Source of the DNA: VXYL01 sp965199915
Lineage (GTDB): Bacteria > Pseudomonadota > Gammaproteobacteria > Pseudomonadales > Azotimanducaceae
Direction: 5' to 3'
Assembly (NCBI GenBank): GCA_965199915.1
Contig: OZ241348.1
Location: 1,054,001 to 1,118,000, forward strand
DNA: 64,000 bases
Position 1 is the stretch's first letter. The number at the start of each line of letters is the position of its first letter. Below the pieces are notes generated by a model. It searched no databases. It saw only the letters and a list, made by a program, of their open reading frames with translations, and was not told the origin of the DNA. Shown piece by piece: positions 23,233 through 31,941 of this stretch. The position numbers and the translations under genes were made by a program.

Positions 23233-25871
23233 GACAGACCCTTCCTACTGAGAAAAACACTGCGGGCGTGTTCGTACTCTCGTAAGGCCAAAAAGTCGTC
23301 CCGAGGCCGGGCTTCGGCTTGCCGAAGCGCTTCTACCACGACTGCCTTTGATGTCCGGTCTTTACAGTTGAACTGCCGAGCCACGGCAAGGCTGTATGCG
23401 GGATCGCCATCGGCACCCCGTAACCTTGGCCTCTGTTCTTCGGGGAAAAGGACCTCACCGATCCCGTCGTTGCAACTGGAGAGCGCTAGCTGGGCGACCA
23501 CAGAGCGATTCAGGGCACCGCGTCTTCTGCGCGTTGCCACCACGATCCGGCCGTTCGTCTGCAGAAAGGCATTGGTCGCTGGCGCATTCGCAAGAACTCC
23601 GTCGGGCACGGCAACTTGGCTCGTATCCTGCACCTCTGGACTGCAACGGCGCCACGCTTCGGCGACCGCGCTTCGCGGCAACGCTGCAAGGCACGCCGTA
23701 ACAAGTTGGTCCAACTCCCACTGCGGCATATCTTCCGCGTCGGGAGCTTCCCCGTAGAGAACCCCGGTCCATGAATCGACCTCGGCAAGTACGCCCGCGA
23801 CATGCCCATGGAGTCCTTCGGGCACTGCGCGGGTTGCCCAACTCCGAGGCGATGGGCCACTGCGCGACCGTTGATCCTGCTGCATTTCTTCGTGATCGTA
23901 CAAACGCCCAACGACGTCAGCCAATGCTCTCCAGAAAGCTGCCCGGTGAAAGGACAGGTAGTAATGCCGCCACACTGTGGAGGACTGGTGGGGCGACTCT
24001 GCGTTCTCCTCGGGCCAGTCCTTTAGCCACGAGTCGCCCTCAACCTTGGACACACACACCAAAAGACTCGAAAGCCATTGCCTCGCTTCCTCGTCATCTT
24101 CGTCGCAGCGATCTTCCGACTTTGGCGCACGGCGAGCCGCCGCACGGACAACGGCACCCCACAGAGAGAACTTCCAAGGCGTCTCCCTGACCACCTTCGC
24201 CACCGAGCGACGTATTTCGACCAGCTCATGATGCGCCTGCCCCCGATCCTTCGACAACCACGCACCTGCAAGCCGATTGGCTGCAAACGCGCGTCGGGTG
24301 TCGGCCCGCACCTGCTCGTCCGCAATGTCAAACCGAGCAAGGTCATGGAGCTGGATTTGGCGATCCCTAGCTCCTTGCCCGAAGCGATCCCCAAGCGTGT
24401 CGTTGCCAATGGCACTTAGCCGCTCGACCAGCGTCGTCACGAAGGGCCCGACATCCCTAGGCCCCACGGAAGCCCGTGCCATGCTTTCTTGTAATCGTGC
24501 GGCATTGTCTTGCCACCATCTAGCGAGCGATGCTGGCTTGCTGCGCCCGCTGGGACTGAGTTCATCGCACGCATCTACTTCGCAGGTCTTCCAGCCGCGG
24601 GATCGGAGGCACTCGTTGACAACGCTATGTACTGCAGGAGGGCCGACTTTCGAGAGATTGACATACAGGTTGGACTTCGACTTCCTTTTGATGGGATTGT
24701 CCCCAGTGTTTGCTTCAACTGCTCCCCACACGACGTCGATCAGCCTGAACAACCCCTCGGCGGAGCGAGAAAGAACATACATGTCGTCGGCGAACCTCAC
24801 GACAGCACCGCGGTCGTTGTTCGACGTCGTCAGCAAGTACTCGTATGCGTCCTTGTCCACCCTGTGGAGTGCCACGTTGAGGAGGAAACCGGAGATCGCT
24901 AGACCGGTCGGCAGGCCGCGGTTGTCCGGTGGAAGCGTTGCCCTCGCATGATGAGGTTTCCAAGCTCTGTTTGGTATTCCCGCATCTTCGATTTCCACCC
25001 TTTCAAGAGCCGCCACGAGGCCTTTGGCCAGTTCCACCTTGAGATCTTGGTCGGCAAGTCCATCGATCAGCGTTTGCGGATAGCCGTCCAGTATTCCGTC
25101 ACGCAAGATGGCCGAGAGGTCGAGTTCCAAAATGTCCGGTGGCCCTCGCTTGGCGACGATGCAACTCTTGCCGGTCAGATCCACAAGTGCGTCAAGCAAG
25201 TCCGGCAGACGGATGGACGGGTAAGCCAACTGGATGTCCAAAGACGCCCAAAGAGCTCTGTCGCTCGCTCCACCACTTCCATCTTGCCACCACGTCTCCT
25301 GCACCCACGGCGGCAAAGAGTCGCTGTCGTAGTCGCTGGGCCGATGCACCCGCCCTGCATAGTCCTCTTTGGGCAGGACGGCCTTGGTCATGCGCGAGAC
25401 AGTCCAGCTTGCAACGCGACGAAACAAGCCGTACGAGCGTGCGTAGGGGAGATATGTGTGTCGGTTGAGCAGAGGATAGGCGCGTTGTTCCCAACGAGGC
25501 ACACCTCGTGTGTTCCAGACAAGCGGACGATACAACCGGTTTCCGAAGACGAACGGATAGAACTGGTTGTCGAACAAGGGGCCTAGCAGGACGAGATAGG
25601 CCATGAAAGCCACCTGATCCTTGACCGTGGGCATCACATAGTGACGTAGGCAAGCACCGCGTTTGGGATACGGTAGCTGAGGCCACGAATCCGGCTGCCA
25701 TTCGCCAGAGCGCAATTCTGCCGCTAGCCGTCGAACTTCGACCTCCGGCTGGATCCGCCAGTGGCAGAGCTCGGGTTGCGGGGCGAGGTTGCCCGACCGA
25801 TACCACTCGTTGACCCGCAGCCATGCTGCCCAGACGACCAGCGGATGGGAGAGCACCTCACTTGCCTGCAT
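23223..25871 (-). CDS. Defence-associated reverse transcriptase (UG/DRT type)
   Basis: 882 residues from ATG 25871; the frame is open further upstream but that part is not conserved-looking. RT motifs in order: motif A SLDIQLAYPSI (about 220), motif B GLPTGLAISGFLLN (about 335) and motif C VVRFADDMYVL (about 375), with the catalytic D and DD present. An N-terminal KDQVAFMAYLVLLGPLFDNQFYPFVFGNRL block is typical of unknown-group bacterial RTs. About 450 residues of helical C-terminus follow. The nitrilase gene overlaps its 3' end. No retron-type ncRNA or group II intron features were found near it. Confidence 0.8.
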   Translation of the reverse strand: MQASEVLSHPLVVWAAWLRVNEWYRSGNLAPQPELCHWRIQPEVEVRRLAAELRSGEWQPDSWPQLPYPKRGACLRHYVMPTVKDQVAFMAYLVLLGPLFDNQFYPFVFGNRLYRPLVWNTRGVPRWEQRAYPLLNRHTYLPYARSYGLFRRVASWTVSRMTKAVLPKEDYAGRVHRPSDYDSDSLPPWVQETWWQDGSGGASDRALWASLDIQLAYPSIRLPDLLDALVDLTGKSCIVAKRGPPDILELDLSAILRDGILDGYPQTLIDGLADQDLKVELAKGLVAALERVEIEDAGIPNRAWKPHHARATLPPDNRGLPTGLAISGFLLNVALHRVDKDAYEYLLTTSNNDRGAVVRFADDMYVLSRSAEGLFRLIDVVWGAVEANTGDNPIKRKSKSNLYVNLSKVGPPAVHSVVNECLRSRGWKTCEVDACDELSPSGRSKPASLARWWQDNAARLQESMARASVGPRDVGPFVTTLVERLSAIGNDTLGDRFGQGARDRQIQLHDLARFDIADEQVRADTRRAFAANRLAGAWLSKDRGQAHHELVEIRRSVAKVVRETPWKFSLWGAVVRAAARRAPKSEDRCDEDDEEARQWLSSLLVCVSKVEGDSWLKDWPEENAESPHQSSTVWRHYYLSFHRAAFWRALADVVGRLYDHEEMQQDQRSRSGPSPRSWATRAVPEGLHGHVAGVLAEVDSWTGVLYGEAPDAEDMPQWELDQLVTACLAALPRSAVAEAWRRCSPEVQDTSQVAVPDGVLANAPATNAFLQTNGRIVVATRRRRGALNRSVVAQLALSSCNDGIGEVLFPEEQRPRLRGADGDPAYSLAVARQFNCKDRTSKAVVVEALRQAEARPRDDFLALREYEHARSVFLSRKGLSWP

Positions 25872-25899
25872 CTTCGTCCTCAACGTAGGCGAACACCGC

Positions 25900-27051
25900 C
25901 TACACCTTCCAACCGGACAGCATGGCCAGATCGTTCTCGGCTTGGTCGAAGAAGCCCTCCGGCCAGTCGCTGACGGCACCGTTCTGGTCAACCGCCAAGG
26001 TCGTCACGCGCCCCGCCACGGCGCCTTGGCCGACGAAGTGAAGCGTCACGTCTTGCGGCGGCACCTGGCCATCCCGGACGGCAAGCCGGATGCCGTTGAG
26101 GACGTGTTCGCTGTGGGTCTCGACAAGGATCTGAAGGCCCGTGCAGGCCATCTGCCCCAAGAACCGCCCAACGGCGGACTGGGAACGGGGATGAAGATGA
26201 AACTCGGGGCAGTCCACCACCACAATCGATCCCTGCTCTCTGGTCAGCAGCGTGATCAGCATCGGAAACACGGCGCTCAAGCCGGACCCGGCGTGCGCTG
26301 GGCATGCCCACGGGCTGGCACTGTGCGGGCGGAACGACAGGCGGATTGCGTCCGGCGAGGGGCGATCCGCACTGGCCCTCGCGCCGGGGAAGAGCTCGCT
26401 CAGCCAAGCGTCCACTTGGGCGCTCGCCGTGCCCGATACGCCTTGGGGATGACGCCTGCCCGGGTCGATGTCCTCATCGGCGTATTCGGCGTACCAGTGC
26501 GGTGCGCTGGCGGCACCTACGTCGCCAGTCGGCCGGGATACCTTCCTGGGCGCGGGGAAGCTCAGTGGCACTCTGCGAGCGGCACCGACATAGGCCGCAT
26601 CTCGCACGGCGAACGCCAACGGCGACTCGGCCTCACCACGCGCTGGCCAAATTCGTTGCGGCTCCTGCAGACCGGCAACCTCGCCTCCACAACCCTGCCC
26701 GTACTCCAAGGCGCGAAGCGGCACGAAGCCACTGTTCGACTGCCCCTTTCGAGAACCGAACGTCCACCGAATCCGTTCCTCCGCCGACCTTACGCCAAGC
26801 GTGAAGGACGGCTCCGCCGCGCCCTGGCGCAGCACATCGTCTTCGCGGCCCAGACAGACCAAGTCTCCGTTGAGAGGCAGCTTCTTCTCGTTCGCAGCGG
26901 TTCGGAGGCCCTGCGCCAGCAGCAGCAACGCTTCAAGCACCGTGGACTTGCCGGCGGCGTTGTAGCCCGTCAACACCGTCAAGGCCGAGCAGGGCAAGTC
27001 AAGCGCTTCGTAGCACTTGAAGTTCGTCAGCTCGATGGCCTGCAACATCAT
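25900..27051 (-). CDS. AAA ATPase of the DUF3696/RecF-like kind
   Basis: 383 residues from ATG 27051 (or 27048). Walker A is GYNAAGKSTVLEALL (about 29-43), Walker B is SIVVVDCPEFHLHP (about 285), and the H-loop is VETHSEHVLNGIRLAV; the end fits small SMC-like AAA proteins of the DUF3696 group. The usual E-N-P-E-A-H is D-C-P-E-F-H here. It lies 28 bp before the reverse transcriptase start and follows the DUF488 genes, so all may be one transcript. A decayed relative of its two ends lies at 42181-42371, just after another AAA/nuclease gene, suggesting it belongs to that cassette. Confidence 0.75.
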   Translation of the reverse strand: MMLQAIELTNFKCYEALDLPCSALTVLTGYNAAGKSTVLEALLLLAQGLRTAANEKKLPLNGDLVCLGREDDVLRQGAAEPSFTLGVRSAEERIRWTFGSRKGQSNSGFVPLRALEYGQGCGGEVAGLQEPQRIWPARGEAESPLAFAVRDAAYVGAARRVPLSFPAPRKVSRPTGDVGAASAPHWYAEYADEDIDPGRRHPQGVSGTASAQVDAWLSELFPGARASADRPSPDAIRLSFRPHSASPWACPAHAGSGLSAVFPMLITLLTREQGSIVVVDCPEFHLHPRSQSAVGRFLGQMACTGLQILVETHSEHVLNGIRLAVRDGQVPPQDVTLHFVGQGAVAGRVTTLAVDQNGAVSDWPEGFFDQAENDLAMLSGWKV

Positions 27052-27095
27052 GCTGTCTCTATCCGGTGTACCGCTCTTGGCCAACACCGCCAACC

Positions 27096-27541
27096 CTACT
27101 CCTCCTCCCCCAAATGCACCACCTCGACATCGCCCCAGCGCTCCCGAAGGTACTCGGCGACGAGGCGGCGGTGGCATTGTGGGGCTGGTCTTCGCTGCAG
27201 AGCAGGCAGCCGGCGTCGAGCAGCGCGGGGTCCACGGTTTCCTCAATGCGGCGCTCGCGCATGAGGTCGAGGAAGCGCTGCTCGTAGGCGGGCCAATCGA
27301 CCTCGGCCTTCCGGTAGGCGGAGAGCAGCGCTTGCGTGGGCGCGAGGGCCGGAACATGGGTGTAGTCCATGCCGCCGATCTCCCGCAGGAACCACGCCAG
27401 GTCGTCTCGTTTGGCGAAGCCCGCCAGTTGCGAGGAGTTGTTGAGGCGCACGTCCACCACGCGCTTCACGCCGGCGCTGCGCAGCAAGTCGAAGAAGCGC
27501 TGGGCGGGCTTCTTGGTGAAGCCGATGGTGAGCAGGCGCAT
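27096..27541 (-). pseudogene. DUF488 gene with a single-base frameshift near its 3' end
   Basis: Begins at ATG 27541 (MRLLTIGFTKKPAQRFFDLLR). VVDVRLNN and CLLCSEDQPH are DUF488 landmarks. After CSEDQPH the reading frame is lost; adding one base near 27175 restores CHRRLVAEYLRERWGDVEVVHLGEEE and a stop at 27096. The sequence after the break is well preserved, so the shift is recent or is a sequencing error. DUF488 proteins have no settled function. Starts 6 bp after the next DUF488 gene. Confidence 0.75.
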
Positions 27542-27546
27542 GGCCC

Positions 27547-28158
27547 TCAACCCGCTTCCGCGGCGGAAGGCGCATGGCCCACCCGCGCCGTTTGCCGGCG
27601 AATCGCGGCGGCCACCAGGTCGGCGCGGGATTGCGCGAGCAGATCGCCCTCGGCGGGCAAGCGGACGGCCGCCAGCAGGCGATCCATGGCGCTGGCGTGG
27701 CTTTCCGAACGGCCGTCGGCGTGGATGTGCGAAACAGTCACGCCGCTGGCGTTCAGCGCTTGGGAGACCAGGAGCGTTCGATGGCAGTGCAGAGGCTCCT
27801 TCTCCGCGCACATCAGCGCGACGCGGTGCTCCCGGATGCCCGATTCCAACCGGCGCAAGCCGTCCTTGAACTTCCGCGTTGCGGCAACCCGGTCGTAGCG
27901 GATGCGGCCGTCCTGGTAGCACGCCGGATTGTCGCTGCGTCCGCCGAGTTCGCGGCCAAGGTAGACGTAGGCGATGCCGGCCTCCGTCAACGTGTGCCGC
28001 AGCGCCTCGCGGTTGAACTGCGGGTTGAAGCGGCTGTAGGGCGCCGAGCGCACGTCCGCCACCGCCGTCGCCGCGTGCCGGCGCAATAGCGCCAGGAAGT
28101 CCGCCGCGGCATGGTTGGAGTGGCCGATGGTCAATACATGGGAACGGCCGGAACTCAT
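27547..28158 (-). CDS. DUF488 protein
   Basis: 203 residues from ATG 28158, which overlaps the upstream stop as ATGA. LTIGHSNHAAADFLALLRRH, VADVRSAPYSRFNPQFNRE and LMCAEKEPLHCHR are the three family landmarks; the C-E-K-x-x-x-x-C-H-R block suggests a Cys-based or metal-binding site. Function in the family is unresolved. It is the intact member of a tandem DUF488 pair in an operon with a dual-OB-like protein and an AlbA_2 protein. Confidence 0.85.
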   Translation of the reverse strand: MSSGRSHVLTIGHSNHAAADFLALLRRHAATAVADVRSAPYSRFNPQFNREALRHTLTEAGIAYVYLGRELGGRSDNPACYQDGRIRYDRVAATRKFKDGLRRLESGIREHRVALMCAEKEPLHCHRTLLVSQALNASGVTVSHIHADGRSESHASAMDRLLAAVRLPAEGDLLAQSRADLVAAAIRRQTARVGHAPSAAEAG

Positions 28159-28835
28159 GCGTCCTCGATCACTGCGGCGATGAGCTTGTAGCAATGGTCG
28201 TCGAACGGCTCGCCCAAACTGATCGTCAGGAAGCAGCGGCCAAGCGCGTAGTCGCCATCGAGCTTGGCAAGGTGGCGACGCTCGCAGACGGGGTCCGTCA
28301 CCCACAGGTCGTATTGCCGGCCGGCATGGCGAAAGCACCCCTGAACGCGCCGTTTTCGGTTGCCGAACGCTTCCGCCGGCGCGAACACCCTGAGCGCCAG
28401 TTCCTCCACTTCCAGGAGGCGAAGCGAACTCTTCACCTCCGCCATGGCCGGCAGCGGAATCTTGTCGTTGCTGCCGTGGTGGGTGCTGAAGCCGTCGCGC
28501 CACAGCGGCGCTTCCGGGTCCGCCAAGGCCGGCAAGTCGAACCACGAACAGCGGCCCGCCTTGCGCCAGTACCACTCGGCGTCCAAGAGCCAGTTCTCGC
28601 TTTGCCATCCGTCCGCCACGGGCTTCACGACCGGAACGTCGATCACGTCCAGCACTTGGGGATCGCTGCCGTCCTCGTATTGGCGCTCGTACTCGGAAAC
28701 CTCCTGCCCTTCCCGCTTGCTCACTAGGCGAATCCAGTCCCCCGCCCGCTCGCCATCCCACTCGCGCCCGACGATGCAGCGCCCGGCCAGCTTGCGGAAG
28801 TTGGCCAGGCAGACGATGCGCTTGCTGGCCGTCAT
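28155..28835 (-). CDS. Dual OB-fold-like protein associated with DUF488
   Basis: 226 residues from ATG 28835. KRIVCLANFRKLAGRCIVGREW at the start and GCFRHAGRQYDLWVTDPVCERR plus GRCFLTISLGEPFDDHCYKLIAAVIE at the end give two beta-rich halves, the pattern I associate with proteins annotated as dual OB domain. A nucleic-acid or nucleotide-binding role is an inference. The stop overlaps the start of the DUF488 gene by 4 nt, so the two are made together. Confidence 0.55.
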   Translation of the reverse strand: MTASKRIVCLANFRKLAGRCIVGREWDGERAGDWIRLVSKREGQEVSEYERQYEDGSDPQVLDVIDVPVVKPVADGWQSENWLLDAEWYWRKAGRCSWFDLPALADPEAPLWRDGFSTHHGSNDKIPLPAMAEVKSSLRLLEVEELALRVFAPAEAFGNRKRRVQGCFRHAGRQYDLWVTDPVCERRHLAKLDGDYALGRCFLTISLGEPFDDHCYKLIAAVIEDA

Positions 28836-28843
28836 GGGATTCG

Positions 28844-30091
28844 CTAGGCCCACATCACCAAGCGCAGCTCGGCGTCGTCGACCACGCTGTAGGTCGGTGG
28901 CCTGCCGGAGAGTTCCCGGCATTCCTTGAGGATGATCGGCACCCCGTCGCCGCGCCGATCCATCATCCGCGTGCGGCCCAAGCCCGTGGGCGCCGGGCAG
29001 CGGGCCAGCAGGGACACGACGAGCTCGTTGCGGCTGGCTTGGCGCAGATGCAGGCTGTCGGCCGTCAGCGTATTGGCCAAGGCGCCGGGCACCAGGAGTT
29101 CCAGCCGGTCGTTGAACAAGTGCAGACGGATGCGCATGCCGGTCATCGAGTAGTCGCGGTGCGCCACCGCGTTGACCAGCGCCTCGAACACCGCCCGCTC
29201 GCTGAACTGCGGGCGCTCCACCCGCGCCGTCTCCTTGGCGGCTCGCACCAGCATGTTGCGGCGCACGAAGTGCAGCGCCTCGAGAACCTGCGCGTCCAAA
29301 GGGCCGCCGATGTCTCTGGCATCCGCTTGGTAGTCCGCTTCCGCGCGCTCGCCGGCGTAGCTCACGGCCTGCACGTAGGCGTGGCGCAGCCAGCGCTGGG
29401 GCTCTTCGGTACAAAGCCGCACGCCCGCGAGCGTGAGCTCGTTCGCGGCATCGCCCGCGCCGCCCAGGATGCCGAGCTTGCGCAGGAGGTCGTCCGGTTT
29501 TTCCATGCCGTCGTCCACGCTTGGCGCGGCGTCGCTGTGCAGAAAGCGCTCCGTCAACGCATAGTGCAGATCGTCGCGCCGCGTCCCCGGCACCGTGGAT
29601 TCGTCGAACCGAACGATGCGGCTTTGGCTGCGCTGCTGAAAGGCCCGCGCCAGAACCTCCGGCGCCATCTTGCGCTTGGAGCTGCCGATGCGCCGAAAAT
29701 AGCCGCCCGGGCTCTCGTGGACGAACAGGCTGCGCGGCACCTCAACACGGAGCACGGGCGTTGGAGCGCCGTCCGCGTCTGCCAACTCGATCTTGAGGAT
29801 GTCCGCATCCAGCGCTGGCTTGATCAGGTCGTTGCAAATCTCCCGCACCCAGCCCTCGACCGTGTCCAAGTCCGCGAGCGGGATGCCCTGCACTTGGCGC
29901 GTCCCGTCGTCGACGCCGAGCACCAACGTGCCGCCCCGCCCGTTCGCCAGCGCGGCGAGTTCGTCCGCCAAGCCGTTGCGATGCGGCGAGTACACGCGGG
30001 CGCCGTCCACCCGTATGCTCTTGAGCTCCAAGGCGGAGTCTTCGCCGAGGCGTATGCGCCTCGCCAGTTCCGCCGCCGCGCCGCTGGTCAT
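28844..30091 (-). CDS. AlbA_2 (Schlafen-type) putative nucleic-acid-binding protein
   Basis: 415 residues from ATG 30091, overlapping the upstream nuclease stop as ATGA. The start (GEDSALELKSIRVDG...DELAALANGRGGTLVLGVDD) is the AlbA_2/SLFN-like domain, with E-x-K and the ALANGxGGxLxxGVxD signature. VFEALVNAVAHRDYSMTGMRIRLHLFNDRLEL (about residue 315) is the ATPase-like/HATPase_c_4 part seen in the same proteins. Schlafen-type AlbA domains can act as RNases. Nine bp separate it from the dual-OB-like gene. Confidence 0.85.
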   Translation of the reverse strand: MTSGAAAELARRIRLGEDSALELKSIRVDGARVYSPHRNGLADELAALANGRGGTLVLGVDDGTRQVQGIPLADLDTVEGWVREICNDLIKPALDADILKIELADADGAPTPVLRVEVPRSLFVHESPGGYFRRIGSSKRKMAPEVLARAFQQRSQSRIVRFDESTVPGTRRDDLHYALTERFLHSDAAPSVDDGMEKPDDLLRKLGILGGAGDAANELTLAGVRLCTEEPQRWLRHAYVQAVSYAGERAEADYQADARDIGGPLDAQVLEALHFVRRNMLVRAAKETARVERPQFSERAVFEALVNAVAHRDYSMTGMRIRLHLFNDRLELLVPGALANTLTADSLHLRQASRNELVVSLLARCPAPTGLGRTRMMDRRGDGVPIILKECRELSGRPPTYSVVDDAELRLVMWA

Positions 30092-31941
30092 GGTGGCGTC
30101 GCTTGGCAAGAGACCATCTCCCAACCGTGGAACACCACCGCCAAGCCGGTGAACCGCGCGGACGGGTACGCCCGCGCCAAGCGTTCGTCCGCCAGGTAGC
30201 GCCGCAGCTGCTCGTGAGCGTCTTCGACGACGGCCCGCATCTTCGCCTCGCTGGCATCTTCGCTCCGCTTGAGGTACTTGAGCTCGATCAGGTAGCCGTG
30301 CCGAAGTTCCGGGTGCTGCGCCACCAGCGGCTCCAACGAGATGTCGGCAAAGCCCTTGTTGAGTTCAGGTTCAGTCCGCATCAAGAAGTGCCGCGAAACG
30401 CCCAAGTACGCAGCGAGGAAGCCTTGGACGACCTTCTCGCCGTCCAAGTAGTCGCGGATGCTCGTCTGCTCGGCGATGGCGTCGCGCAGGAAGTCGAACA
30501 CCGGGCGCCACTCGCCATCGCGGGCCATGCGCCAGAGGGCGTCGGCCAGAGCGGGCAGGTCCACGGAGAGCACGCCGACGTCGTCGTAGGCGTCGCGCAG
30601 ATGGCCGTAGAGCAGTTGCCGCACCGTCTGGTTCGGAATGTGCAACCGAGTTCGCCCGGCGACTGTCCTCTGGATGCTCAGCAGCCCGAAGTAGTGCAGC
30701 AGGGAGAGGAAATTGTCGCGTTGTTCCAAGCGTTCCAAGGGAAAGCTCTCTTGAATCTCGGCGTCCGCTTGGCCTGCGCCCACCACTTGCCGCAACAGGT
30801 CGAAGTTGCCGTTTAGCTGGCGTCCAGCCCCGGCGCTCTGGTCCGAGCCGCCGGTGCCGTCCGAGCCGCCGGCGCCGCCCCGCCCCGCCCTCGCCGCACG
30901 CCCCCGGCTGACGGTCAGCAGATGGCGCAGCTTCGCGTAGTCCATGCGCACGTTCACGTCGATGACTTTGTTCGGCATGGGCTTGTTCGGCGTGGCAGCC
31001 CTGAGGAAGTAGAGGACCATGTCCGTGTTGTAGACGGTTTCCTCCACGCCCTCGGCAAAGCGGTAGCCGTCGTACCACTCGCGCATCACGTCGAGGGCGG
31101 CCTCTTCGTCCAAGGCGAGCACGCCAGCGTTCCGGTAAATCCGAAGCAGGCCGCGCACCTCCGCCTCGGTGAAGCCGAGCGCGGCGTTGAACTCCGGCAG
31201 CAGGCTGACGTTGGTGCCGATGTTGAAGCCGCTGGTCACGTCGTCCAGGGTGATGGGCGACACGCCGGTGACGAACAGCCGTTCGAGGCCGCCGCCGCTG
31301 CGCCCCGCCCCGCCCTTCAAGGCGGCGAAGAAGCTGCGGTAGAAGCCGCTGCCGTGGGTCAGTTCGTGGTAGGCGCCGGCGCCGTGGTGCGCCAGGATGG
31401 TGTTGGCGAAGTTGTCGTACTCGTCGATGAGCGCGAACAACCGAATGTCGCGCGTACTCGCATACAGGAACAATTCGGCGAGCTTGGTCTGAGTGGAAGG
31501 CGCGGACGAGATGCGCTGCGCGCTGGCATCGGAAAACAGATCGGGATGGCGTTCCAGCGCCCTGCGGATCTCCATGCCGCAGTAGTACTCGAACTCCCGC
31601 TCCAACGCCTCCGGCGCGTCGCGCACCTCCGAGAAGTCGAAGCGCAGCACCACGAAGCTGTGGCGGTTCTCGGTGGGTTCGCGGCCGATGTCCGTGCCGC
31701 CGAACACCTGCTCGAACTCGCTCGCCCACTTGCGGTCGTAGTAGTTCTCCAGCAACGAAAGCCAGCAGGATTTGCCGAAGCGCCGGGGGCGGATCAGGAA
31801 GACGAAGCGCTCGTCCTCCAACGGGCGGAGGAAGCGCGTCTTGTCCACGTAGAGGCGGCCTTCGAGGCGAATGGCGCGGAAGTCCGCCCAGCCGTAGGGG
31901 ACGCGCGGGTACGCGGCGGAGGCCGCGGTGCCGCTGGTCAC
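30088..31941 (-). CDS. AAA-ATPase_like + PD-(D/E)xK nuclease, paralogue 1
   Basis: 617 residues from GTG 31941 (GTGA overlap with paralogue 2). A degenerate Walker A RPRRFGKSCWL (about 49) and Walker B LFALIDEYDNFAN (about 175) make up the PF09820-type ATPase. The C-terminus has GFADISLEP and YLIELKYLK, a PD-(D/E)xK site. A glycine/serine-rich linker (about 370-395) precedes NGNFDLLRQV. These proteins occur in multiple copies in some genomes; their role is not established. Its unique part is the stretch before Walker B (SDASAQRISSAPSTQTKLAELFLYASTRD). Confidence 0.85.
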   Translation of the reverse strand: MTSGTAASAAYPRVPYGWADFRAIRLEGRLYVDKTRFLRPLEDERFVFLIRPRRFGKSCWLSLLENYYDRKWASEFEQVFGGTDIGREPTENRHSFVVLRFDFSEVRDAPEALEREFEYYCGMEIRRALERHPDLFSDASAQRISSAPSTQTKLAELFLYASTRDIRLFALIDEYDNFANTILAHHGAGAYHELTHGSGFYRSFFAALKGGAGRSGGGLERLFVTGVSPITLDDVTSGFNIGTNVSLLPEFNAALGFTEAEVRGLLRIYRNAGVLALDEEAALDVMREWYDGYRFAEGVEETVYNTDMVLYFLRAATPNKPMPNKVIDVNVRMDYAKLRHLLTVSRGRAARAGRGGAGGSDGTGGSDQSAGAGRQLNGNFDLLRQVVGAGQADAEIQESFPLERLEQRDNFLSLLHYFGLLSIQRTVAGRTRLHIPNQTVRQLLYGHLRDAYDDVGVLSVDLPALADALWRMARDGEWRPVFDFLRDAIAEQTSIRDYLDGEKVVQGFLAAYLGVSRHFLMRTEPELNKGFADISLEPLVAQHPELRHGYLIELKYLKRSEDASEAKMRAVVEDAHEQLRRYLADERLARAYPSARFTGLAVVFHGWEMVSCQATPP

